Made by a program: the position numbers and the translations under genes. Of a stretch of 64,000 nt of DNA, positions 11,179 to 23,022 are shown in pieces. The DNA comes from Cheiracanthium punctorium (Eukaryota; Arthropoda; Arachnida; Araneae; Cheiracanthiidae): contig JAWZYV010019530.1 of NCBI GenBank assembly GCA_038373885.1, positions 248,001 through 312,000 on the forward strand, written 5' to 3'. Within the stretch, counting starts at the first letter, position 1, and every line of letters begins with the position of its first letter. The notes beneath the pieces are model-generated. The model was not told where the DNA came from, searched no databases, and worked only from the letters and a program-made list of their open reading frames with translations.

Positions 11179-12665
11179 CATTGGTGCGGCTCCTCCATTT
11201 GAGCACATGAGCACGTGAACTCCCAGACGAAAAATTAAAAATAAACACATTAACAAATTAAATTTTAAAAAAATACTAAGCACGCTTCTAGATTTTCAGA
11301 ATTTAAAACGTGAGGTTTACTCTCCCCCACCCCACACTATTATCTTTTTAATGTAGCTAACTCATTATAGCTAACGCACTGTATCGTAGGTTACTGCAGC
11401 ATAGTACTTCGTAACTCGCACGTAAGATCGGCCAAATGGCCTTCTGAACCGTTCTCCAAGAAAAGACGCGGAGAGAGTTGCGAGAGAAGTAAGGCGTTGC
11501 TGATATCATCCGTTCGCACATTTTGTGTGTGCTCTCAGGGAAGATTTTTACTTTCCGAACATGTACCATGTAAGGAAAGTATTGTCATCATGAAAAAATT
11601 CGAATTCGAGATTTTGGTATACTAACACCTTTTGAGGTCTTCTGAATTCATTTATGCTATTTTTACGCGATGTATGTATGTATGTGTATGTGTAAGTGTG
11701 CTTGTGTGCATGTGAGTGAACACGATAGCTCCTAAACGGGGCATTCGATGGAGCTCAAATTGGGTATATCTGTTATAAACTACCGTCGCAAGACCGGTAT
11801 TGATTTTGGTGTGTATAGGACACAGTTTTTCTACAGGGCTACGACAAAGATTTCTTTTACGTGATGGACTATGGGGGAAAATTCTTGAAAGTGGGCTAGC
11901 GTTTAAACGGTACATTCGATTGAGCTCAAATTGGGTATACATGTTATAAACCTCCATCGTAAGGCCGGTACTGATTTTGATGTTTATAGGACTTATAGTT
12001 TTTCTACAGGGCTACGACAAAGATTTCTTTTACATTATGGCATGTGGGAAGAAATTCTTGAAAGTGCGCTAGTGTTTAAACGGCGCATTCGATTGAACTC
12101 CATTTTGGTATATATGTTTGAATAAGTCATCGATTAAAATTTATTTGAATGCTTGGTCATGATCTTAATCGTAAGTGTTCGGAGAGTCGAGTGGAGTCAT
12201 TCCAGATTTTTTTTTTTTTTTTCCGTTATCTCTTCCGGACTCTCTCTTGGTCTGTTATGTTTCTTTAGTTAATCCATTCTTTTCATTTTCTTATTATTTT
12301 CCTTATTTTATCATTTTTCACGACAGTTGTTTTACGAACTAGTGTCAAACATTAAGATGGGAGTCAAACAAACGTTTCGGAGCTAAAGCAATACCATTTT
12401 TCAATGTTATCCTTTGCAGAAAAAAAATTGAAGAAAGAAATTGAAATAAAAAATCAAGCCAAACCCTTTTGCTAAAACTTATGTTGGTGAGGAAATGTAA
12501 GACTGAAGACATTACTTGTTTTCTTTCAGTTGCACATGCATGGTTTTCCATTAACTGCTGGAAATGCAAATATATTTTAACTTGTAAAGTGCGTCGTATC
12601 TGCATGCATAATTTTCGAAATTTATTTTGTGAACATCCATGTAAATAACCAACGAGCCGCATCTG
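11179..12665 (+). mobile_element. CAGTGGCG hAT-like element (copy B), nested host
   Basis: It follows the internal order of the copies at 23769-25347 and 34732-35571: ggctcctccatttgagcacatg, aaacgtgaggtttactctcccc, cggccaaatggcc, an agacgcggagagagttg block, tctcttccgg, and an end reading ttgtgaacatccatgtaaata...gagccgc. The terminal bases are eroded (cattggtgcggctc and gagccgcatctg) and no matching TSD is visible. It has no transposase. It is interrupted by a Helentron-derived insert at 11550-12206. The 141-codon minus frame at 12345-12770 is judged a chance frame. Confidence 0.75.
11550..12206 (+). mobile_element. Helentron-associated element (HINE-like), 2-unit copy
   Basis: It starts ACTTTCCGAACATG and carries the inverse TGTTCGGAGAGT near the other end, followed by a short terminal hairpin (tggagtcattcca, 12192-12204). 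A terminal repeat on the left and a subterminal one before a 3' hairpin is the asymmetric-TIR layout described for Helentrons and their short derivatives. The interior holds a gt/at microsatellite (11670-11720) and two tandem units of about 172 bp. It lies in a T-run of the host hAT element, fitting insertion between T residues. Confidence 0.7.
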
Positions 12666-12736
12666 ACTTTTTCTTAAACTGAGGACCGCGAACACTTGGG
12701 GTCCCCGTAACCATAACTGAGGGACAGTGAAATAAA

Positions 12737-12945
12737 GTAACCCCGCCCATGGCCGATGGATAACCGACACTGGACGTGGTAGGTGGCTGAAATGGGAAGA
12801 TATCGCGTGGTTGTCGATTAATAATGTTCTGGAGTTTTGAGTGCTTTTCCCAGGGTGTAACGTGAATGCGTGTTAGAATCCCCTATAAAAGTCCCCCAAC
12901 CAAGGCAAGCCCCTTTTATGCAGATCAAGATCGTGTAGGTTCACC
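12737..12945 (+). mobile_element. tRNA-derived SINE, worn copy
   Basis: The head (catggccgatggataacc...gtggtaggtggctgaa...cgcgtggttgtcgat) parallels the head at 48290-48375. The tail (cttttcccagggtgtaacg, aatgcgtgttagaatccc, aaaagtccccca, ccaaggcaag) matches the family tail. The B-box region is degenerate. No target duplication was identified. Confidence 0.55.
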
Positions 12946-15900
12946 CTACTGCAAAACAGTCTGCCCCGAGAAGTAATTTAAATAGTTCCAAGTAGTTAAA
13001 AAAAAACCAACGGTGAATAGCCAAAAAGTGCGAAACAATAGAAAAGTATGTTAAGAGCAAGAAATATAGCTCATATTCAAAATATTATAATAATTACTTT
13101 TTTTTTTTTACAAATTGAAAATATCGTACGGTAATTTAATGTCTTTTAATGCAAATATGCAAACTATATTTTTATTAAAAACATATTGTTGATTAAATTT
13201 ATTTATTATCTTAAAATTAATATCATTTTTGGAAAGATTAATTGAAAAAAAAATTATTTTGAAAAGTCAAAATATTAGAGAATTTATTTAAATGGTTTAA
13301 AATATTAGAACATTTCACATTAATTCTCCTTTAATTATCACCAATTCATAACAGATTCAATCATTGATTCAATCATTGACATCACTGATTCAATTCAGGC
13401 GATTTTATTTAAAATCAGTATTCTTTTTTGCAGTAAACAGAGTTTTACGTTCCTAACATAACTTCTGTGGTATTTATATTGTTTCTATCATGCTGTTAAT
13501 TTTTTTTTAATATTTACATAGTTCTTTAAATTTGCCTGAAGTCGACATTTTTTTTTTTTCTTACCTGTTTCTGTATTTCCTCATACAAAGTGGCAACACT
13601 GCGTGCTAAACATTTTTGCCTATCTTCTTCATCATGACGTTGTTACGAGATTATTGCTCAAGAAAAAAAAAAAAAAAACCTGGAATGGAGGGGGGGGATC
13701 CTCAGAAAAAATCTTCTTCAAGAGGGGTTCCTAGGGTATAGGGAATACATGAGCAACCTCCGGCCCTGGACTTTGATCCGGTCAGCGGAAAATAATAAAA
13801 CCAAGGCACAATTTGTTTTTCTTTCTAAATTATTTTTTAATGTAGATTATTGTATTTATCAATGTAAATGCATTCTTTGTTATATGAAATTTATGTAAAA
13901 AAATTGCGGTTATGCTTTTAAATTATTGGATTACGGATTTTTGAAGGTTCAAATAAAAAATGGTACAATAAAGGAAATCCGTTAATGACGAATTAGTTCA
14001 GTCGAAATCTAATTATATCATTTATAAAATTAAAAATATGTCACTTTTAAGCTGTAAAAAATCTTTATGATTTTGATAATTCAATTTGCATTTTATATAA
14101 TTGCGTGTTGTTGCAAAAGTTTTGAAACTCTCCTTGAAAATGTGCAATTTTCCATCTAACCACATTTAAACGAAGTTTCAATGCTCAAATTAATAAATAA
14201 TGTATCAATCTGAAAACACTCTTTAGACATGTAAAATAATTTAAAAAAATAAAATACATAAAGTTATCATATGCTTTACAGGCACAATTTTGATAAGTAT
14301 ATATATATAGGGTGTTTCAAATTTTTTTCTGACACGCTTTAAGAGCAGGCAAGCCAAATAATGAGAATTTAGAATCACATAACAATGTAAGGTCAAAGAC
14401 GCCCTTTTCTTCTACCTGTTAATAATAGCTTTGAGAAAAGCATTGAAATGTTCGTCTAATTTCTTAATCTACGTTTTATAAACAGCAGGCTTGTTTCCAA
14501 AACTTTCGTCAATGAAATGAAAGCGATATTTGCATTGATAGAAGAAGCGTTTTCCAGAAAACTTTGTTTAAATACTCTATGTACTAAGTTTAATGGGTAT
14601 TTAAAAATGTGTTTAACATTGTAATTATAATTAATATTGTAATTTGAATACAGTCATTTTAATTTTAATTTTCTTTTACCAAAATAGTGTAAAACAGTTT
14701 CTAATAAAGTAACGTACATAAAAATAGCGCAGTGCGTACGTTTCGAGTAGTATGTTCACGCTCTTCAACCTAGTGAATCTTTATTGCAATCAAGAAGGAT
14801 GAATCTTTCGCACCACTCGAAACGTACATATTGCTCTATTTTTTGTGCATCTGTGTTCCATACAAAGCTATTATTTTTTTATTTCGTATTAATATCATGT
14901 GTTTGAGGTTTTATTATTTTCTTATTTTTCGAAGCAGAAAATTAACGCTTCTGGGAGATGACTTTTATTGTTACTTTTTTTAAATTGTTTTTTAAACATT
15001 TATGCAATAAACATGATAAAAATAACTTATTTCACTATTTTGTATTTCCTACAAGAATTTTGGTTTCAAAACAAGCATTAGTACTGTAAAAAATTCCTTT
15101 ACAAGCAGGGCTGCTATGATTTTGCTAGACCCGAAAACACCCAGGTGGGTTTTTTTTCAAAAAAGCCCACTTGAAAAAACCCTTGAAAAAAAAACAAGAA
15201 AAAGCTCAACTGGTTTTTATCAAATTTCGACTACATAGCTAATTAAGGCCGAAATTTGAATTTGCTAATTTCAGTACACCACTTGTAAAGTTTATAAACA
15301 GCCCCCGAACCACCCACCCCCCAAAAGAGAAGAAAAGAAAAAAACTGCCGAAGAAAAAAAAATTCGGAAAGACTTTCAAGAGAAAATTGCCTATCATTTG
15401 AATTAAATTGAACAAGGATTTTTTAACCACAGAAAAACATTAGTCTAAAAGTTCTAATTCAGCACTAGTATAGTACTTAAATTTCATTGTTAAAATTATC
15501 ACTAATAATCAAATTTTCTAAGAGCAAACCATGATTGGTTATTACTGTTAATAATTTATAATTTTTTCATGTATAAATGATGAGTGTAATTAATTAAAAT
15601 TAATTTAACCATTTTTTTCATTTAAATTTGATTTTTGTAATCAGTTAGTTACTTTGTGTTTAGTAATTAGCAAACTTTTCTCAAATATTCTGAAATGCAA
15701 TTCCGCTGTTTATAAAAACTCTGATAAAACCCCAAAAACCCAGAGAGTTGGGGGTTTTTCTGAAAAAAGACCCGGGCACATACATGTTAATGGTGGATCA
15801 GTTTCACTTTCTAACTGAGCTGGGGGTTTGGTCGGTCATTTATGTGTCGTCCTTCTCTTATAATTACTGTGCACCCTTAATTTAAATGTACAGAGAATTA

Positions 15901-16383
15901 GTATTTAATGAGAAATTATTGGAAAAACAGTGTTTTAAATTAAAAAAAAAATGGAGTTCCATGTTAGAAAACATCATTTTTAATAAAATTTTACGGACTT
16001 ACCTAATGAAAACTTTCCGAATTGTTGTACGCCTGAAAAGAGTATTTCGTAAAATTTGTTAAAACACAACAAAGATGGCAACAGAATTCACAAAAAGTAA
16101 CTCTCATTGTAGATAGTTTCATGCAATTAATGTACTTCACCGTTAATTCATCTGTTTGGAGCGGCCATGCACACACACAGAGATCTATGCACATATTGTA
16201 AAACAGTTAAACTTGCGTAATAAGGATATCCAGACAATAACCACCGAACAAAAATAATCTAAAAAAATCGAGACGTATCCAAAACATAAAGAACAAAATG
16301 GAATCGCAGGCCGTATTACTTCCACTGAAACCTCGTGAGAAGACAATTAAGAAAAAAAGCAAGAACGTTAAACATAAAAAAAT
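12946..16383. other. AT-rich unassigned region
   Basis: No gene is recognised over 3.4 kb. A hairpin spans 14717-14846, with arms containing gtacgtttcgagtagt and actcgaaacgtac. 15140-15777 is bounded by loosely inverted C- and T-rich ends (cccaggtgggttttttttc and its diverged inverse) and may be an old MITE. 14310 onward begins tatagggtgtttcaaa, a style common at transposon ends, but no partner end was found. Confidence 0.5.
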
Positions 16384-17210
16384 CTGGAGTGACTCCACTC
16401 GACTTTCCGAACACTTACGATTAAGATCATGACCAAGCACTTAAATAAATTTTAATCAATGAATAATTCAAACATATATACCAAATTGAAACTCAATCGA
16501 ATGCACCGTTTAAACGCTTGCGCACTTTCAAGAATTTCTCTCCATATGCCATTATGCCATAACATAAAAGAAAGCTTTGTCGTAGCCCTTTAGGAGAACT
16601 ATAAGTCCTATACACACCAAAATCAATACCGGTCTTAGGATGGTGGTTTATAACATGTATACCGAATTTGAGCTCAATCGAATGTATCGTTTAAACGCTA
16701 GCGCACTTTCAAGAAATTCCCCCCATAGGCCATAATGTAAAAGAAATCTTTGTCGTAGCCCTGTAGAAAAACTATAAGTCCTATACACACCAAAATCAAT
16801 ACCGGTCTTACAACGGTAGTTTATAACATGTATACCCAATTTGAGCTCAATCGAATCTACCGTTTAAACGCTAGCGTACTTTCAAGAAATTCCCCCCATA
16901 GGCCATAATGTAAAAGAAATCTTTGTCGTAGCCCTGTAGAAAAACTATAAGTCCCATACACACCAAAATCAATACCGGTCTTGCGACGGTGATTTATGAC
17001 ATATATATCCAATTTGAGCTCAATCGAATGCTCCGTTCAGGAGCTATCGTGTTCACTCACATACACACAAACACACATACATTCATACATCTCGTAAAAA
17101 TAGCATAAATGGATTCAGAAGCCCTCAAAACGTGTAAAAACACCAAAATCTCGAAGTCGAATTTTTTCATGATTACAATACTCTTCTTACATGGTACATG
17201 TTCGGAAAGT
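16384..17210 (-). mobile_element. Helentron-associated element (HINE-like), 3-unit copy
   Basis: Minus orientation. The terminal hairpin tggagtgactcca is at 16385-16397, the subterminal ctttccgaacact follows, and the opposite end reads catgttcggaaagt. The interior has three units of about 172 bp, counted from four boundaries of the aatttgagctcaatcgaatg type, plus a ca/ta microsatellite at 17055-17090. It has no coding sequence and is presumed mobilised in trans. Confidence 0.75.
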
Positions 17211-17674
17211 AAAAAGAAATAAGGTTAATACTAAAAACATATTTTTCTGATTTTTGCCGTTTATCCGCCCCCATAGATCGCAATTTTCCTTGAAGATTGG
17301 GGGGGGGGCGGGCGCTTTTCCGGTGTACATATATATGTTATACACTAGTAAGTCAACCTCAAAGTATTTCCTCCAATTGTGATGCGATTAATTTTTTCCA
17401 TTTCTTTTAATTATTGAAATTCTTTTCTTTCGGAAAAAAAACTTGAGTTCGGCTCAGCTGAATGTAAGCCATCAATGGACGAATTATTTATTCTACGCAA
17501 TATATATTTAATTTCCGATTTGCTTTCAAATAAGGATTTTGACTTAATTTACAACGCTTCGTCATTAAGTACTCTTTTGCTCTGATGTTTTTGCAGAATC
17601 ACTGTGATCAAGTATAGAATTATTTGGCAAAAGTAATCGATAAAAATCTTCGTTTTTCAATGGGACTTTCCCCA
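17211..17674. other. Unassigned spacer
   Basis: No gene is recognised. It contains a G-rich run at 17299-17315 and a tatatat stretch near 17328. Confidence 0.5.
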
Positions 17675-18065
17675 TAGTGATGTGCCATTTGAATGATATC
17701 TATAATCCAGTACCACTATTCTAATACAATCAATAATCCATTCATCGAATAGTGAATATTCGTGATTTTCACTATTCAAGTGGTATATTCGCGATTTCTA
17801 TTCCAATAGTATTCGCGGTTTTGCTATTCGAATACTCGAATAGTAATCGTGATTTCACTATTCGAATAATCCAGCAGTATTCACAATTTCACCAATCGAA
17901 TAGTAATCGCGATTTCCCTATTCGAATAATATTCGAAATTTCGAATGGCAGTGTTATTCGAATGCTATGTGCTGAGCTTTCGAATGGATTTTTAAAACTG
18001 ATTATCTCGAATGCAATTAATAATCGATTGATTTGAATAGTATTATTCATTCATGTCTATCGCTA
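17675..18065 (+). mobile_element. hAT-like MITE, TAGTGATG family, copy 2
   Basis: The element runs from TAGTGATGTGCC to a right end that inverts to TAGCGATAGACATG. Flanks tttcccca (17667-17674) and cttcccca (18066-18073) form an 8-bp target duplication with one mismatch, as expected of hAT. The interior is almost entirely attcgaat, tattcgcgatt and cgaatagtaatcg words. It is an inverted relative of 2494-2820. Confidence 0.8.
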
Positions 18066-18830
18066 CTTCCCCATGCAATCAACCACTGTTCACGTTTGAC
18101 TTTCTTAAAGGGCGCCGCGCCTTGCGCCCCTTACTGACCAGTAGGGTGGATCGAAAAAAATTTTTTTTTCCAAATCTTTATCTCCTGAGGTCTCAAAAGT
18201 TGTATATTGCTATGAATAAGACATGTGTAAAATTTGAATGTTCTACGACAACGTCTTGGGGTTGCGCATCGAGCTTGAAATTTAGAAATTTTTGAAAAAT
18301 ATGGCTTTTTCAAAATATCGACCAAACAATTTCTTTACCAAATTATTAGGCTCCGGAGGTTTTAGGAGTTGTATATTGTTATGAATAACACGTATGTAAA
18401 ATCTGTAGGGGCTACAACAATTTCTAAGGATTGCACATCGAGCTTGAAATCTATAAATATCTGAAAATTATGTGTTTTTCGAAAAAATTATGTAAAAAGC
18501 AAACTTTATTTGTTAAAAATAATTTGGTTCTTTTATATGTTAAAAATGTTCAGGGAAACTCAGTAAATCACAAAAAATGGCTTTACGAATAGTTTGATAC
18601 AATGCACACGTTATGCTGTCTTTTTTGTCTTGGGCGCAGTACTCAAGCAGACAACTAGCTCCGGTTTGCCTGCCGAGTGATGGCGATGCATTCGGTTAAA
18701 CCAGGCACGAGATATTTCGTTGAAACAGGCATTTAGTTTAACGTTTCAGATAGATGGTACTTTCAGTGTACTCTCAAGAAAGCTAAAAGGTGGTTGCCTT
18801 GTACTGTTACGATTCTGAATAGAGTGACAA

Positions 18831-19131
18831 CGTCTGCAACAGACTGCTGCATGTGAATAGAGTCTGCAACAGACTGCTGCATGTGAATAGAGTCTGCAAC
18901 AGACTGCTGCATGTGAATAGAGTCTGCAACAGACTGCTGCATGTGAATAGAGTCTGCAACAGACTGCTGCATGTGAATAGAGTCTGCAACAGACTGCTGC
19001 ATGTGAATAGAGTCTGCAACAGACTACTGCATGTGAATAGAGTCTGCAACAGACTGCTGCATGTGAATAGAGTCTGCAACAGACTGCTGCATGTGAATAG
19101 AGTCTGCTGTGAATAGAGTCTGCAACAGAAC
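18831..19131. repeat. 30-bp minisatellite
   Basis: About nine complete units, each containing gtctgcaacagactgctgc followed by atgtgaataga, lie head to tail between 18841 and 19110. A single substitution (gctgc to actgc at about 19026) separates them, and degenerate partial units occur at both edges. The near identity indicates recent expansion inside an otherwise decayed transposon. The unit length is a multiple of three and carries no stops in several frames, which creates spurious repetitive open frames on both strands. Confidence 0.95.
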
Positions 19132-19319
19132 ATGGAACAAAATCGGTGTTCTTAGAAGAGCTGGGGATATCGAAAGAATTTCCTTGTACCAAGTTACCAA
19201 CCCGAGAAGACATACTTGTACTTCTATATTACTTTTTTGTACTTAAGAAGAAAAATTTCTGAATAAAGGGCAGGATCCACCGGAAAGAGCAGTAATCTTA
19301 GTTGTGGCGATCAAAGTAC

Positions 19320-20430
19320 AGGAAATTTGGATCAAGACCAGTATCCCTACTGTGCCAATCCAAGGAATTCAAGAGATAGAAAAGGTCATGAGCAAGTTCA
19401 GCAGCTAAATAAATCGTACGTTAGAGACGGAAATAAGGAATTGTTTATGAAGAAAGTCGGAAAGACTCTGCCTTACCGAGCTATTGAATATCGCACTTGC
19501 AAATGTCCTGACATTTCCCGGAGCAGGTGTGGCTCAGAGCCTCGCATACCTCATACAGAACGGGAGTCATTAGCTGACCAGAGGGGAGCAAGGTATGTGA
19601 CAATCGATGGAGTTGTAAAGAAGAGAAGTTTATGGAGAATGAGAGAAAAGTTGAAAGGTTAGAAAGAGAAATTTCGAGATTGATGGAGAAAGAGATGAAA
19701 GTTCTAACATCCAGTCTCCAACTTTAGTCATTGATTTGGAAAGTGAAAATAACTTAAGAGAAGTACGAAAGACTGAAGAATACGCTGAATGCCTATCTAC
19801 CGCCACTTTGGCAGATTCGTTCACAAATGATCAAGTTAGAATAAAAATATCAGTGCTTTCAGAAGTCTGCGACACAAAACTATAGCGGACTAGACAGCAG
19901 CAACTTTGGTATCAACTTTATTTCACAATCTAGAAAGCGGAATTATGGAGAGAAATCTTCTCAACTGATTCTAGACCTATATAAAATTTCAGGAAGGCTG
20001 AGATGACTCGCAGTGAAAGAAACGGAAGAAGGCTTTAAAATTTTCTTTGTATTGTGTTTTGATAATAGGAAGAACAAAACCAGATACATAGAAAAAAAAT
20101 TTTGACGGCAAATTACACCCACATGTTTGTCCCAAAGAGCATATCTCGCTGATAATGGAACCTGGCTCAATATACTTTGGCCATATGTCACGATCTGATT
20201 TTAAGAATTTCACATGAAATTTGGGAGAGTTTAATACGAAATCCATTGATCTTAGGACACTCACATACATTGGCGGTGGTGGAAAATCATCGAATTCTGG
20301 AAAGAACAAAGGCGTCATCCGAAATCTAGAAACGCATTTCTCTAATCTAACTAAATCTCTGCAGTGTTGTATTTGCCAACTTCACACAATCGCAAACAGC
20401 CACTCCAAAGTTTGCTGTCTATCCATCTAT
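19320..20430 (+). pseudogene. Decayed transposase of the TAGGGTGG element
   Basis: The sequence is a coding relic broken by stops and frameshifts. 19327-19662 is open for 111 codons (QLNKSYVRDGNKELFMKKVG). Around 20150-20190 a frame reads EPGSIYFGHMS. 20221-20430 reads TYIGGGGKSSNSGKNKGVIR, then NLETHF and LQCCICQLH. These match from memory a transposase-like family common in arthropods, in which a G-DGT-N-G-GVIR-LE segment is followed by LQW--C-LH. I infer this is the element's own enzyme. The LQW tryptophan is replaced by cysteine and the DGT segment is altered. The N-terminal half is unclear, and the minisatellite lies just upstream. Confidence 0.55.
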
Positions 20431-21049
20431 CAGATGATAATTTCTTACGATCTAGATTATTACACTCGACATAAAATGCCACAGTTTGATGTCAGGATTT
20501 ACATTATTCATTAAAACGCTTGCTCCAATAATTGGATGCTTGGGCTGGCACGGGCAGGACTCGGATCGCAGGCAAATCACCGAGGGTCCTGCGTAATGTA
20601 GTTGCGATTGTGGTTGTACTAAAGAAGAGCTGCGAACGTTACTATTTTTCAACGGGACTAATTCATTAAAATTATAATTTTTGCTTTCTACATACTTCTG
20701 TCAAAAAACGCATATTTTTAAGATAATTATTGATTTTAAGCTCCCTGTACAACCCCTATAAATTGTCACAGCCCTTTCAGATATTGCATACGTCTTATGC
20801 ATAATAATATACAACTTCTAAAACCTCGGGAGCCTAATGATTCGGTAAAGAAATTTTTTAATCAATTTTTTTAAAAAGTCATATTTTTCAAAAATTTTTC
20901 AATTTCAAGCTTGATACGCAACCCCAAGACGTTGTCGTAGAACATTTAAATTTTACAGATGTCTTATTTATGTCAATTTACAACTTTTGACACCTCAGGA
21001 GATAAAGATTTCGAAAAAAAAATTTTTTTCGATCCACCCTACTGACCAG

Positions 21050-23014
21050 TATAGCGGCTATATACCCATTTCTTAAGCACCTAATTCATTTGTCCGTTTT
21101 CCTTTACAATGATGAGCTCTGCTCTTTCATAAGAAACACATGAGCCTTATCTCTTTTTCAAGTATGTACTTATCAAATCGCAAAGTTTTAAAGAAAATGT
21201 ATGATTCTTTTTTAAGGGTAAACGAAGTTCTGTTAGAATTTTTTTAACATGGGATAAGCTACTCTGCCTTCAAAACCTCGGCATGCATACAAATTCGGCA
21301 GATATTTCTAAATAGTTGCCAATCTTGTAGAAAGTTCAACAAAAGTATTTTAAATCAGTGTCGATTCGGGAAGTGGGGCAGAAACCCGAGAAGGCGACAC
21401 TATATCCTAGAGGTTGTTTGAGTAAAAGTTTGATGAAGTTGAGGCTTAAAAGTTGGGGGCGGGAGTGGAAGGTGACACGGCAGCAATGTATCCTATAGAA
21501 TGTTTGATCTAATATACTTTGTGATAAATGGTTTGTTCTAATAGTTTTATCACAAAGTTATAGAACAAACATTCTACATTCACGTTCTACAATCGTGCCT
21601 AATGGGCCATGCAGGAAGATATACTTAGCAGGAGGTAAGAAGAATGCCCTTTCTCTCAATGGACATTACTTTTTATTTATAAATCTCATGCCTTTTTTCA
21701 AAATAAAGTTTTATTGCATGCAATTATGCATAAAAACTCAACTCTCTCTCCCAGAATCCTAATCTGTCTTTCCAGAATTCTCTGCAGTTCGGTTATCCAA
21801 TTTTTAATATGGATTCGGTTATTCATTTTTAAGAAGGATAGGGAATATCCATTTAAGTTCGTTCTGTTGTGTATCTTGGTGTTCAGGTTTATGTATAAAT
21901 GTTATAAATAAATTTGTTTATGTTATTAAAAGATTCATCTTATTGCTCGCAAGTCACTAATATTTTTCCTAATTCAAGATTTAAGGTCTTCCCTTTCGTT
22001 TTACCAAGAGTGGTAAGCATTCTATTTATACTTGCTACCTAATCTACAACTTGAACCATAGTAGCTCAACTGGTTCAAAAAAGACGTTCAAAAAACGTTC
22101 AGAGAGCGTCTTTTGAACTAGCTGTGCTGCTAACGAGCACTGCTCTCCACTAACAATATTTCACTAAATAAATATTTTAAGTTAAGTCACTCTTTCTCAA
22201 AATAGCTTTGATTGACAATCTCGACCTTCATTTTTGTTTCCTAATTAATCATTCGACGTGAATCACAAAAGCTATGTCTAAGCCTGTAAAACAACACCTA
22301 AAATTTCAGTGACTGCAGTAAGAGAGGAAGGCAATTATTCAAGCATAATGCCTTTTCAACGTATCTCTCATCTATTTTGAGCCCGCTGAAATCAAATCAC
22401 ACCGGCATTACGCGTTCATTTTGTTTTTATTTATTTACTTTTTTCCTCGCGACTGTAAACTGACTGAACTTTCTGGTATAAAGGGGAATTAGAGACAGCA
22501 GCAACTGTGCTGGCAGGGGATCCCAAACATTCTAATTCCTTCTCCACGTCCCAAGTGCAAGCCTGGCAATCTACCAGGCAGCCAACCCCACATGAAAAAC
22601 CGCGACTAAGCTGTAGATTTTTTTTTTTTTTTTTGTAACTATCTGCACTTTCGTTCTGGTGATGGCATTTTAAATGTTTGAGATCTTCAAGTGATGCAGA
22701 GGGTTTTTTTTTTTTCGATTTTCCGATAAAGTTTGAAAATGGTCTGACTCTGAAAAAAATCTTGTGATAATTCGAATAGCTGTTCATTGTTATAGATAAC
22801 TGTTACTTTGGCTTTGTTTCAAGGCTCTTAAGGGAGGGGAATGGACTTGGATCAAACCGTACATTGTCAGAAATTTTTAGGCAGTAAAAATGAAATTGAG
22901 CTCGGACTCTACTCGAGCTCAAGTCTTCGTCTTCAGATTTGGTTATGAAAGCACGAATCCATTCCTTGCTTATGTCAGTCAGCAGTTCAAACGTCAGTGA
23001 GTTGTCCTCATTGG
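21050..23014. other. Unassigned region with one hairpin
   Basis: No gene is recognised. A hairpin with roughly 30-nt arms occupies 21498-21527 and 21546-21575 (gaatgtttg...gtgataaa against its inverse). T-rich runs lie at 22619-22634 and 22705-22716. Open frames at 21714-21911 and 22431-22787 have no recognisable features. Confidence 0.5.
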
Positions 23015-23022
23015 GTAGTACT

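Larger units (their letters stand above)
18142..21041 (+). mobile_element. TAGGGTGG DNA transposon with long TIRs, 2.9 kb
   Basis: It begins TAGGGTGGATCGAAAAA and ends with the exact inverse, flanked by perfect 8-bp duplications ctgaccag at 18134-18141 and 21042-21049. The TIRs extend about 350-400 bp (roughly 18142-18560 and 20690-21041). Each holds two tandem subunits sharing gttgtatattg and gcatcgagcttgaaat words. Inside are a 30-bp minisatellite (18831-19131) and a decayed transposase (19320-20430). The 8-bp TSD suits hAT-like or other 8-bp-TSD superfamilies; the TIR and protein do not let me name one. Confidence 0.85.

Noticed and set aside
12345..12770. 141-codon minus frame
   Set aside because: It spans the end of a hAT element and the start of a SINE; not conserved in the other hAT copies.
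18831..19131. CRISPR-like array
   Set aside because: The 30-bp units are directly adjacent with no spacers, and the genome is eukaryotic.
18746..19213. 155-, 108- and 87-codon repetitive frames that look like a repeat protein
   Set aside because: They are the 30-bp minisatellite read in different frames; the unit lacks stops and is a multiple of three.
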